A stretch of DNA of 64,000 nt, taken from Timema cristinae. Its lineage: Eukaryota > Arthropoda > Insecta > Phasmatodea > Timematidae. The position numbers were made by a program, and so were the translations under genes. The notes beneath the pieces were generated by a model. That model saw nothing but the letters and a program-made list of their open reading frames with translations. It made no database searches and was not told where the DNA came from. Position 1 is the stretch's first letter; every line of letters starts with the position of its first letter. This document shows positions 40,201 to 45,974 of the stretch, in pieces. The stretch covers positions 88,194,284-88,258,283 of the forward strand of contig JBCFYV010000012.1 in assembly GCA_039000515.1 (NCBI GenBank). Direction: 5' to 3'.

Positions 40201-40934
40201 TACAAAATGCGATGTAGTTGGTTATGATAATTGGTTGTCTAAAAGGTTGTAGTCATTTATAATAATTGATTACGTCTAAAATAATCACTAACTTAAGTCA
40301 GTCCTTCTGCTCAACAGTCCTTATCTATGTTTACATCGGTAATCTAACTCTACATCAAATTGATCCTCAAGCATACTCCTACGATGTCCCCCAGTTCCTA
40401 CTGAACTAATTTCAACCCTTCTTATAGTTCGAAAGTGTGTCTTTATTCCATTTGCTTTGCTTGGTTTCAAGGCACTAATGTGCAAATTAGGCTGATAGTA
40501 ATTACAGCTTTTTTATATTATTACGGGCTTGTTTTAACATTTGGCTGGCTGACTCAGACTTACAAATAAAGAAGACACATGTCTGTTATATGACATTGAT
40601 ATTACCTAAATGTTACTAGACACTAATATTAAGCTAAATTAACTATGCTACACACCAGAAAATCATTCATGATTAAAGCTGTAGTGTTCTCAGATTGGCA
40701 TAATAATTTCTTTAAAGACCCTAAGCACTGTAGCATCTCTTGAACATTTGCCCCTATTGTGAGACAAATTATGTGTGTATCTTAGGTGTCCGCTGTTCAG
40801 CACCAATAACCAGCTCCATGTTGATGCAGTGAGATCAGGAAGCCATCAAGGCCAAGGAGGAAGTCCTGGGACAGAATCCCACAGTTGAACTAAAGCATGA
40901 CCCCACAAAGAATCTGCCTAACTCTTCTGCTCAG
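10178..40934 (+). CDS. RNF216: RNF216/TRIAD3-like RBR E3 ubiquitin ligase gene, partial, six internal exons
   Basis: The gene would transfer ubiquitin to substrates through a RING1-IBR-RING2 relay; in known RNF216 proteins the RING2 cysteine forms the thioester. Six short exons on one strand, each bounded by AG and GT, join in matching phases (0/2, 2/0, 0/2, 2/2, 2/2, then 2 in) and give a protein collinear with animal RNF216 from RING1 to just past RING2. Cysteine spacing is kept throughout. Introns are about 9.5, 4.5, 6.7, 5.7 and 3.5 kb and filled with transposons and SINEs. Exons for the N-terminal region and the C-terminal tail are not recognised here; they may lie outside or be too diverged. 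The last exon has an apparent one-base frameshift. Family assignment is strong; whether this copy is functional is less certain because of the frameshift. Confidence 0.9.
10995..11245 (+). repeat. SINE of the T2 group
   Basis: It has a tRNA-like head (box-B-like ggtgttcgatcccagtc), a middle part with gggctgtttccctgaattatt and ctcctccaaattcaacc, and the shared tail ataagcgtgtaacccaagtg followed by ggtagtaagatgcgg. The copy is degraded. Confidence 0.75.
11290..13095 (-). pseudogene. Decayed LINE with endonuclease and reverse transcriptase remnants
   Basis: The minus strand encodes non-LTR retrotransposon pieces in the expected order. From about 13090 to 12780 comes endonuclease-like sequence ([11 protein letters not shown], then [17 protein letters not shown]). 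Near 11680-11520 comes reverse-transcriptase-like sequence ([39 protein letters not shown]). Stops and shifts are everywhere. Open frames on the plus strand in this C/T-rich stretch (11285, 11964, 12176) are antisense shadows. The clade (CR1, Jockey or RTE) cannot be settled by eye. Confidence 0.7.
13100..14320. other. Stretch without a recognised gene
   Basis: AT-rich intronic sequence. The small antisense frame at 14029-14214 has no recognisable feature. Confidence 0.5.
14899..16755 (+). pseudogene. Decayed DDE-like transposase, GQN-GHS group, copy 1
   Basis: It starts with [12 protein letters not shown] and a basic [10 protein letters not shown] stretch. Then come [16 protein letters not shown] in mixed frames, [46 protein letters not shown] with [40 protein letters not shown] and a tail ending [14 protein letters not shown]. 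The three acidic motifs (near QALPTP, in SENCSGQN, and in the CDCDF group) are where a DDD/E RNase H-fold triad could lie; that assignment is inferred. At least five frame breaks make it inactive. The group is, from memory, one that databases label with a domain of unknown function (DUF7869). Confidence 0.7.
18170..19310 (+). pseudogene. Tigger/pogo-type (Tc1-mariner superfamily) transposase remnant
   Basis: Mixed frames give [11 protein letters not shown], then [14 protein letters not shown] followed by LDYFK, and [48 protein letters not shown]. The VDNCAAH group is the second catalytic Asp motif of the DDE_1 family and is flanked as in Tigger. The third catalytic acid is not clear. An acidic tail ([15 protein letters not shown]) follows at about 19110-19170. 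The N-terminal CENP-B-like HTH was not found. Confidence 0.75.
19807..19894 (+). CDS. RNF216: RNF216 exon: end of RING1
   Basis: The exon follows gttttcag and ends gcag|gtactg. It translates as [18 protein letters not shown] then [11 protein letters not shown]. This aligns with the stretch of vertebrate RNF216 that follows the first RING cysteines (a short glycine/lysine loop, then Cys-x3-Cys and a phenylalanine-rich turn). Phase 2 in and phase 0 out fit both neighbours exactly. It is too short for ORF-based detection; its support is the phase match, the two spaced cysteines and its position between two firm exons. Confidence 0.82.
20336..20612 (-). repeat. SINE of the T1 group, full length, with 14-bp target duplication
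   Basis: The reverse complement starts ggtgacctggtggtctaggg (box-A-like), then gccggggttcaatcctcgg (box-B-like). Next comes a body with gaatgtggggaatgccaggc and ccaccgtggttcggattcc, and the tail gcgtataacccgaacgggta followed by gtaagacgcggtgctaata. The flank tttgtttgaatgtc is repeated exactly at 20322-20335 and 20613-20626. This is classic target-primed insertion. Confidence 0.95.
20712..20965. repeat. Unnamed dispersed repeat X, copy 1
   Basis: It matches 51640-51905 along most of its length, sharing ttgctgccattgg, caaagaggtaa, tgacctaggttttt and cgcaacttcctaaaagag-type stretches. A shorter related piece lies near 22515-22610. I do not recognise the family. No coding sequence is evident. 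Confidence 0.75.
21413..21635 (+). repeat. SINE of the T2 group
   Basis: Degraded copy in sense orientation: a tRNA-like head with agatcaagatcctaatcgcg, a middle with ttgtttcacttccctc, and the tail tatgcttataacccgaatga followed by gtagtgagacacagagc. Confidence 0.7.
22858..23098 (-). repeat. SINE of the T2 group, antisense copy
   Basis: Plus-strand order is the reversed tail gtcttactacttgttcaggt, then ttaatgagttagggatgaag, ggagggagagtgaaaaacca, aaccatcctcaatacacctg and a tRNA-like head ending gaccatgaggcc. It is more diverged than the 23612 copy. Confidence 0.8.
23203..23273 (-). repeat. tRNA-like sequence, SINE head of the T3 group
   Basis: The minus strand can fold with a 7-bp acceptor (CCTGGAT with GTCCAGG, one G-T pair), a 4-bp D stem (GCTC/GAGC) and a box-B-like GGTTCAAATCC. 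The anticodon arm has a mismatch and position 33 is C rather than U. The triplet in the anticodon position would be AAC. Related sequences at 36427-36500 and 52904-52976 share the acceptor or 3' part plus an A/T-rich follow-on, so I read this as a dispersed tRNA-derived repeat rather than a working tRNA-Val gene. Confidence 0.6.
23612..23861 (-). repeat. SINE of the T2 group, best-preserved copy
   Basis: It begins after an (ATT)n run with caccgcgtcttactacccgt then tcgggttatacgc, the reversed shared tail. Then come gctaatgggttaggagttgg, acccgcatttgcgtggaggg, aaccattttaggaaaaacca and a tRNA-like head (gattcgaacctcgatctccc, then gcgttagccaacaacgccac). The tail is nearly identical to that of the T1 group although the heads differ. 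Confidence 0.9.
24428..24606 (+). CDS. RNF216: RNF216 exon: linker helix and first half of IBR
   Basis: The acceptor is ttttttag|gcg and the donor gcag|gtgggt. The exon encodes a basic helix ([15 protein letters not shown]) and then the IBR start: [18 protein letters not shown] followed by [14 protein letters not shown]. The C-x2-C and C-x4-C-x4-C zinc-ligand spacing is the RNF216 IBR pattern. It is read phase 0 in and phase 2 out. An antisense ATG frame over 24443-24682 is a shadow. Confidence 0.9.
24683..26394. other. Intronic stretch without a recognised gene
   Basis: AT-rich sequence within the RNF216 intron. Short frames at 24724 and 25868 have no recognisable domain. I see nothing else to annotate. 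Confidence 0.5.
26399..30773 (-). mobile_element. Complete DNA transposon with 24-bp TIRs, TAAT duplication and intact ORF
   Basis: The left terminus at 26399-26422 starts GGGTCATTCCATGTCAAATC. The right terminus at 30750-30773 is its exact 24-base complement. The flanking taat is present at 26395-26398 and 30774-30777. Inside, long imperfect inverted repeats extend a few hundred bases. For example, a GGGCTTT block near 26665 has its counterpart near 30500, and a motif with GTTTCAAAATGGGATC recurs at about 26816, 27239 and (inverted) 30330. One uninterrupted minus-strand ORF lies between the subterminal regions. A 4-bp duplication is what the Sola superfamily produces; that superfamily call is inferred, not proven. 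Confidence 0.88.
27386..29734 (-). CDS. Transposase-like protein of 782 aa (DFAENY / HGK-CDG-GG family)
   Basis: Probably catalyses cut-and-paste movement of the element at 26399-30773. Visible parts: a Cys-rich N-terminus (CC at 14-15, C-x2-C at 52-55) that may bind zinc and DNA; a low-complexity acidic linker at about 65-160; a possible helix-turn-helix at 184-210; and a Cys/His cluster at 300-366 (including [10 protein letters not shown] and CSNC). Next comes the conserved core: [10 protein letters not shown] near 451-460, [14 protein letters not shown] near 536-549, and [15 protein letters not shown] near 575-589. A C-terminal domain follows at about 690-770, ending [14 protein letters not shown]. 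Asp454, Asp540 and Asp581 are candidate catalytic acids of an RNase H-fold (inference). There is no stop or shift across 2.3 kb, so the copy is young. The start Met is the first ATG after the subterminal repeat. Confidence 0.85.
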   Translation of the reverse strand: MDGSTSKTKVNLFCCNPLNKPKHNYHNKNLRLVNNNLLHKFSSKIKSGDKICDSCRKLLSNSVNKDQSTEPPSDDTDDDSPQEINISSPEKADALACLNRSLIAINESPIKKHRLLEKIYPAEKLKRVSEAFKFKVLETSDTSDSLETPSPGDEILLQMKEKFRTTTDKSVIMQILTTLPYSWTVQKIQDEFGVANYTARKAKILQKEKGIMSYPDSKPGKTLKPEIAAKVQSFYESEEVSRIMPGRKDFVSVKVCGKREHIQKQLILCNLKELFVHFREKHSDIKIGFSKFCELRPKYCVLAGASGTHSVCVCTIHQNAKLKVAQCKFPELREGEKLIKTYQDALQTLICDNPSESCYFGECSNCPGADVLQSRLEYCFEVNCLENVTFKQWVIIDKNTSLETFTKPREEFINDFIESLPKLLRHSFIAKQQSSFLSHLKEVLKEGEFIVLCDFAENYSFILQDAAQGYHWNNAQATIHPFSIYSRSDLSGELQHTSFVVISDCPIHDTIAVHCFQRVLMDFMRSHFTPTPSKIYYFSDGCGAQYKNRLNFFNLCLHEEDFGVKAEWHFFATSHGKSSCDGIGGTVKRLAARESLRLVYNEQIMTPRQLYEWAKVKISSMHFAYSTIQKHKNEEMILKDRKISAQTIEGTLKLHCFIPLSKSKVLTKLYSFSASSREAETTTRCDDELDFTEIVGFVTCLYGDFWWLACVLDSFEDKQEFKVSFLHPHGPAPSNFTYPTVPDILRVHRSSILTTVDPLTATGRVYTLTKVETENATRKLLQ
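30778..31347. other. Intronic stretch without a recognised gene
   Basis: It contains short G-runs (30842-30856, 31070-31088) and AT-rich sequence leading to the acceptor at 31347. Nothing further was recognised. Confidence 0.45.
31348..31458 (+). CDS. RNF216: RNF216 exon: IBR end and linker to RING2
   Basis: The acceptor is tcctcag and the donor gtcag|gtaaac. It translates as [18 protein letters not shown] followed by [18 protein letters not shown]. The Cys-Lys-x2-x-His pair and the acidic-to-basic helix match the RNF216 segment between IBR and RING2. Both ends are phase 2, so each border splits an arginine codon. Confidence 0.88.
31459..33440. other. Intronic stretch with a SINE tail fragment and small duplications
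   Basis: A T2-group tail fragment (ttcctaatccctaatctatt, then acataagcatataa) lies at about 31740-31795. A block of about 65 bp (gaacagttttagattaaaaa, then atatttattt) is tandemly doubled at about 31920-32020. Near 32060-32120, cttcgaatcctcgaatcc faces gagattcgaggat, a small inverted repeat. No gene is recognised. Confidence 0.5.
33445..34795 (+). pseudogene. Decayed DDE-like transposase, GQN-GHS group, copy 2
   Basis: It opens with [19 protein letters not shown] and ESHYCRSNP. Then come [20 protein letters not shown] and [10 protein letters not shown] in shifted frames. A 203-codon open stretch (33823-34434) has [61 protein letters not shown] and [10 protein letters not shown]. The next frame (34450-34761) holds the C-terminal part, ending with an acidic tail EESDVEDD. 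Candidate catalytic acids are the Asp of TFDLQ, of FSDTAGG and of EADSMH. It is better preserved than the 15 kb copy but has stops between the blocks. Its termini were not found. Confidence 0.75.
34796..35490. other. Intronic stretch without a recognised gene
   Basis: It begins with a tandem-like echo: a gtgatgtggaagatgattaa block at 34741 is followed by ttatgtggaagctaattaaa at 34833, with similar following sequence (gcagaagctgtgaatctca / cagaaattgtgaatctca), suggesting a local duplication of about 90 bp at the end of the transposase remnant. The rest is AT-rich. Confidence 0.45.
35500..35850 (+). pseudogene. 3' end of a LINE ORF2
   Basis: The frames read [39 protein letters not shown] and [11 protein letters not shown], then shifted WMDVRRN. 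The L-R-W-x-GHV-x-RM and GRP-x-x-R-WMD motifs are hallmarks of the C-terminus of endonuclease-encoding non-LTR retrotransposons. Only this tail remains, which fits a 5'-truncated insertion. The clade is not resolvable here. Confidence 0.8.
36427..36500 (-). repeat. tRNA-like sequence, T3 group, degraded
   Basis: On the minus strand, gcattggaacactatgtcaa, then gagttcaattcccatatcaa and gatgtcatttaaaaa parallel the 23203-23273 copy (gcattggtgcaac, gggttcaaatcccatgtcca, ggtgtaatttttttaaa). The acceptor 5' half is lost. Confidence 0.5.
36503..36985. mobile_element. Possible Tigger-like miniature element
   Basis: The left end is cagtgaaacctgccttatat, a common pogo/Tigger-style terminus. Next to it, gaaccctttaataaac and ggccccg have inverted counterparts near 36915-36950 (gggctcta, cttaataaggg, gccccttc). 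The right terminus is not sharp and no TA duplication was confirmed. Confidence 0.35.
37126..37275 (+). CDS. RNF216: RNF216 exon: RING2 with catalytic cysteine
   Basis: The acceptor is ttcttcag and the donor gaaaa|gtaagt. RING2 reads [20 protein letters not shown], then [20 protein letters not shown]. The Cys of the KMTC group, codon 37184-37186, aligns with the thioester-forming cysteine of RNF216-type RBR ligases. All expected zinc cysteines (CWKC, GC, SC, CYIC) are present. The tail [10 protein letters not shown] leads in phase into the next exon. No stop or indel interrupts this exon, which argues that the RBR core has been under selection. Confidence 0.93.
37276..38220. other. Intronic stretch without a recognised gene
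   Basis: AT-rich intron directly after the RING2 donor. Nothing was recognised. Confidence 0.5.
38225..39900 (+). pseudogene. hAT transposase remnant, family A, 5' and middle part
   Basis: It begins [20 protein letters not shown], a start like those of hAT proteins with an N-terminal zinc-finger region. Then come [78 protein letters not shown] and, shifted, [16 protein letters not shown]. The His-Cys-Cys-His segment and TRWL motif are typical of hAT insertion domains. It is split by an in-frame stop near 38690 and frame shifts. The C-terminal dimerisation part is absent here but present in the related fragment at 48677. Confidence 0.75.
39901..40785. other. Intronic stretch without a recognised gene
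   Basis: AT-rich sequence up to the acceptor of the last RNF216 exon seen. Nothing was recognised. Confidence 0.5.
40786..40934 (+). CDS. RNF216: RNF216 exon: post-RING2 segment with apparent one-base frameshift
   Basis: The acceptor is gtatcttag and the donor gctcag|gtattg. Reading from the upstream phase gives [16 protein letters not shown]. That frame then meets a stop at the tga near 40897. If the single a at 40832 is ignored, reading continues as [15 protein letters not shown], then [19 protein letters not shown], up to the GT donor. This second half has the Lys/Glu-rich helix and the HDPT motif expected of insect-type RNF216 after RING2. The exon therefore looks real but carries a +1 difference. 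It could be an assembly error, an allele-specific break or early decay. Confidence 0.75.
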
Positions 40935-41144
40935 GTATTGGCTCACCAAACTTCTCAAATTCTTAGTAGGGTTTGGGTGATCTATAAATTTAAAATCCCC
41001 TTAGGGAAAAAGTTTGTTGTTCCTGAACCAATAGTTAGGACAAAGCTGCTGTAATCTAAGAAATTTCACTGGAACATGGAAAATGTTTTTATTTAGCTCT
41101 TTTAACTAAAAACATCTCTTCAATGGTCTAATTATCTAAGGTGT

Positions 41145-41318
41145 TTGTCACTCTTGTGATAACTGTACCACCAATGATGGGGAGATTGATGTTCAAATTC
41201 TAGTTGGGTATACTGAGAGTGGGTTTTTCTAAATGGCTTTTCACTTTCCTACACACATGTGGGTACAATTCCTCTAATTCCAACCTTTCTCATGTTTAAC
41301 ATAATAGCCTAATTAGTA
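41145..41318 (+). repeat. SINE of the T2 group, partial
   Basis: A head remnant (gatggggagattgatgttca), then gggtttttctaaatggcttt, tcactttcctacacacatgt and ttccaacctttctcatg. It stops before the GGGTAGTAAGACGCGG end of the tail. Confidence 0.7.
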
Positions 41319-41329
41319 GGGGTCTGCGA

Positions 41330-43390
41330 GCTCAAGTTTTTTGATCCAAGTTGATCTCTACTGAGTTTCTTGAGAAGCTCCCAGGTGTTGAGCTTATTCG
41401 TGCTTGGTTTAAATAGATAATAATTTTTAAACTTAATTATGTATTTAAAATATGTGTTAAAATTAATAATTTTCCAATTGAAATAAGACTTATTTATTAA
41501 AAACAAAGTTTTAATACCAATTAAAATGGCTTATTTTTATATTAATAAAAAAATATTTAGAATAAATAGTAGGATAAAATTTTAAATACACTGAGATAGT
41601 AACAAAAAAAAATATCATTAAATTTAATGTTCTTAAGGAAAGTTTAAAAAAAAGCATTCATGAAAATGTGTCTGTCTCTGGAAATTAAAAAAAAAAAAAA
41701 ACATTCCTCATCCATCGAGGGTGGAGCTATAGAGCTGTTCATTTGGTGCTGACCTCGAACCGCATTGGCCCTATCGCCCCACATCGCTACTCTCTCTTTC
41801 TTTCTATTTATATTAAAAAGTTACTAAATTGAATTTAAAAAATAAATAAGTGTGCACTAAAATATTAGACTGAAAAAAACTTTACAGATTAAAATTATAC
41901 ACATAGGCAAAGTCTCCTGATCCTTTACACTATAAAATTGTGATTTGATGAGAGGAGAGGGTAGAAACTCATGCTAAACAACAATAGAAAAGAATTATCA
42001 GTCATCACGGGTATTTAAAAGGTAAAATAAAGACGAAAATTTTAAATAGAGGAAGTAATTTCATAATAATGGAAATTGATAAAAATAAAGAAAAGAAAAA
42101 TAATCTAATAAGAGTAAATTTAATGCACAAAGACCACCTTGGGAAAGAGGGAAAATGTGAGAAGAATCCACTGCACAAAGGTGACATCTTATTCCTTTCT
42201 TCTGTCAAACAATAAGTAAACAACGAATTGCTAAAAGAGAGATTTTGCTCCTCAGTCTTTATTAGAAAGTAAAACCAATAAAAAAAATTATGGGGACTTA
42301 GTGCTCACTATTAACAGGCAAATAAAAACAGTTTGGCACAAAGATTTAAGTATTTATTATAATAAAAACAAAAACTTTGTCCACATAGCAACCACACAAC
42401 CTTAAAAAAAAGTACAATTGACAGTTTACAGCTTTCACTACAAAATCAAACCAACCAAATCCAGTCACAGTGTCTCAAGACCAAACATTTTGTAAATCAA
42501 ACCAATCTTTTTCAATAAATAGGTAGACACTCAAAATTATGTTTTCATTCAGAATTTTACCAAAAAGAAAAGCAACTAATTCCCCCCCCCACACTTTTTG
42601 TATACATATGTTATTGTTAAAGCGTACATTCTGATATTTCATAAAATAGCTAGAGATTTAATGAACTACCTGACTGGGTCAGTTAAGTGTATAAAACTGT
42701 ATTTATTCGATTCTAAGATGCACATTTTGTTCCCCTTTGAACGTCTCTAAAAACAGAGTGTGTCTTAGAATTGATGGTGTCCTCAAATCTCAGTTCTTTT
42801 TCGACCAGTGCTCTTGGTGGCTTAAAATACAATATATTATGTGATAGTGAAGCTAAGATGTCAAAAGATCAGGTTCTGATTCTACTATAGAAGACAGAAA
42901 AGGAGAAATGTCACTTGTCATTGTCTTCCATCTTCTCTTCCAGTGGCTTCTTCATCAATTACTTATTTGTATTTATTTCTCTTCTTAGTTTATAAATTCT
43001 TATTAAATGATCAGAGGGAGTAAGAATAACATAACTACATACTGATAAAAAAATATACTAATGTTGTTAGTAAAAATTCTATAATACAAGTATTTACTAT
43101 AAATAGTGTATTTTAGCTTTTTAATTTTGTTTATTTTCTTAGAAACAAAGCTTTTTTTTATGGTAGTAAAAAATTAAGGTGCATCTTACAATCATTGGTG
43201 TTATAGAATCAAATAAATATGGTAATGTTGTATTCTATTGTTTAACTAGTTATTTAATAGAATAACCAACCCCACTGCATTAATGTTTAAAATTAAAATT
43301 TCCTTCAATCTTGTAACCATGCTGTAATACAACTTTCCAATACCTGAGTGTCTACCATCCAGGAAAATACCGAAAACTGAAATTAGCTTG
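41330..43390. other. Stretch with one dispersed repeat and no recognised gene
   Basis: AT-rich. It holds repeat Y (42058-42205) and A-runs near 41690-41703. Short open frames are not coding by any feature I can see. No further RNF216 exon was found, although the donor at 40935 requires one downstream. Confidence 0.5.
42058..42205. repeat. Dispersed repeat Y, copy 1
   Basis: Strongly similar to 49463-49618: shared ggaaattgataaaa, gggaaagagg, agaagaatcca, tgcacaaaggtgacatctt and cctttcttctgtc in the same order and strand. The family is unknown. Confidence 0.75.
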
Positions 43391-43394
43391 TTAT

Positions 43395-44145
43395 TCTTTG
43401 CTCTTTGGTCGGACTAGTGACTCATACACAGTGCTCTCCACATTATTTGTTCTTTGGTCTGTCTAGTGACTAATACACAGTACTCTCCACATTCTTTGTT
43501 CTTTGGTCGGTCTAGTGACTCATACACAGTGCTCTCCACATTATTTGTTCTTTGGTCGGTCTAGTGACTCTTACACAGTGATCTCCAATTATTTGTTCTT
43601 TGGTCGGTCTAGTGACCTTACACAGTGTCTCCACATTATTTGTTCTTTGGTCGGTCTAGTGACTTACACAGTGCTCTCCACATTATTTGTTCTTTGGTCT
43701 GTCTAGTGACTAATACACAGTGCTCTCCACATTATTTGTTCTTTGGTCGTCTAGTGACTAATACACAGTGCTCTCCACATTATTTGTTCTTTGGTGGTCT
43801 AGTGACTATACACAGTGCTCTCCACATTCTTTGTTCTTTGGTCGGTCTAGGACTCATACACAGTGTCTCCACATTATTTGTTCTTTGGTCGGTCTAGGAC
43901 TCTTACACAGTGATCTCCAATTATTTGTTCTTTGGTCGGTCTAGTGACTCATTACACAGTGATCTCCACATTATTTGGTCTTTGACTCTTCTATGATAAC
44001 TACTTAAGAACAAAGGTATCTTCACATTATTTGTTCTTTATATGTCGTCTAGTGATCACTTTAACCCAGTGTTCAACTTATTTGGTTCTATAATCATACA
44101 CAGACTCTCCACATTATTTGTTCTTTGGTCGGTCTAGTGACTCAT
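43395..44145. repeat. Tandem array of about 49-bp units
   Basis: About fourteen copies of ggtcggtctagtgactcata, then cacagtgctctccacattat and ttgttcttt. Many copies lack one or two bases at different sites, for example gtgacctta or ggtctaggactc. The last copies, after about 43980, are strongly degraded, with one good unit again at 44100-44145. Open frames at 43503 and 43625 are by-products. Confidence 0.93.
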
Positions 44146-44149
44146 TCCT

Positions 44150-45970
44150 ATGAGAAAAACTATACCATTTATAGGAAAGCAAAAAGGTTAAAATATCCAT
44201 TCAACATATTTTTAAGTGGTTTTTATTAATGTCGAGTGATCACTTTGAACCCTAGTGTTTCAACTTTTGGTTTTCTCAAAATCACCATGTTACCATGCGT
44301 GGTAACTAATCTAGGACATTTTTGCCTATGTTTACTTCCCTTTTCATCCTTCATTGAAAAAAAGTAAAGCTGTCTGGCCTACAGTGGGTTTGAGGGGTTG
44401 AGCGAAGGGGACCTTCACAATGGACTCAAAACAGACTTTGACAATAAATAAATACTGCCACAAGCACAACCACTTGCTAGAGGGAGGTGTTCAGAGAAAG
44501 GTAAAAGTCCCAGCAATGGTTTTTACTGCTGTAAAAAAAAAACCTTCCAAACTTGCAGAGTTAATTTTGTGTTTGTGAGCTCAGCTTGGATCGGATATGA
44601 AGGTTCGAAGCGTTCTGGCTGGATACAGTTAAATCTCATATTTTAAAATAATTTTGACGAATCTCAATATACTTAGTTTATATAATGGTGCTCTCAACAT
44701 AGTTAAAACTTTGATCGAATCAGATTTTTACCTTCATACATCACTTAAATTGTTTTTTTTTTAAACTGTGGTGTTTACAGTTAACCGCTTATTGGCTGGC
44801 GGTTTTGTGCCACACATGTGTTTCAAAATAGATCCCAGCTTCCAGGTATAAATAAAATGAAACACGGCTGGTGCTTTCATATGAAAAGTAATACATTTAG
44901 AGGAAGCTATAATCTAACAATGACTTTATAAGAATGAGAGAATACAAGACTGAAAAGTTAAAGGCTTAAAAACTAAGTTAATGAATTGAAATTTAGAATA
45001 TATGTTGCTTAAACTTTGATCTTGATGTGGGCTACTTATAATTATCATAAAACCTCACACTTTCTTATAACTAAACATTTTAGCTGAATAATTTAGTAAT
45101 GATGAACACTGATTAAACTAAGTCTAGAATAGATCAATAGTTGCCTACATGTTAAGGCTATCTGGATAGGCCTAGTTGGTTAGATAGAAATAATATATAA
45201 TAAGTATGGTTTTATCAGTATACTGACATTGAAAATATAATTTCTATTAAACTCGAGGGGGAGAATTTTGTAGAATGAAATATAAACTGTTAAAATGTTC
45301 TTGATATTATAACTGCTGGGCACTTGCAAGCCTATTTATTACATGAACAATGAATTGAGGATGTTTCAAGAATATTATGAAATTACCAAAATAAACAATT
45401 GCAAACAAATGACTTGCTCATTTTAGAAAGGCCATTACTCCAAAATCCACATTTTTCAGGGGATAATTTTCTTATACATTATTAGAAACAATCAATGAAT
45501 TTATAATGCCACTATAAATAAGACTACAGCAACTGAGATGTTATAGAACATGTTTCTTTCAATAAGTATCTATTTTAGTATAAATCTATATTAAATATGG
45601 AACAATGTCCTTTCTTAAGTCAACATATGGAATAATGTCCTTTCAGCCTTTCTAATATGATCAAAGTTTTTTAGGTTTAGCCTAAAGCATGAAATCTTCC
45701 AAAGGAGTATACAACTAATATTTTCATTGCAGAATTTTGAAAAACTAATAAAAAAGGTTTTTTAATCATAGTTATTTATGATTAAACAAAACAGTATTAC
45801 ATATTAGAGCTTATTATACACAACATTGTAACAATCACTAACCATCACTGTTACTTGATTTATAGTCTACTGGCTGAACGTTGAGGGATGCATATCATTA
45901 CTAAAAACACTATATAATAAGACATGTTATGCAATTCATTGTTATAATATCAAACACATTTTTGCATCAT
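44150..45970. other. Stretch without a recognised gene
   Basis: AT-rich. A short sequence tacagttaaatctcatattt at about 44627 resembles a Tigger-type terminus, but no partner was found. Confidence 0.45.
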
Positions 45971-45974
45971 CAAA

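Noticed and set aside
43503..43897. Open frames of 67 and 90 codons
   Set aside because: Products of the 49-bp tandem array; frames change with each single-base gap.
44627..44800. Tigger-like terminus tacagttaaatctcatattt
   Set aside because: Isolated match without a partner or target duplication.
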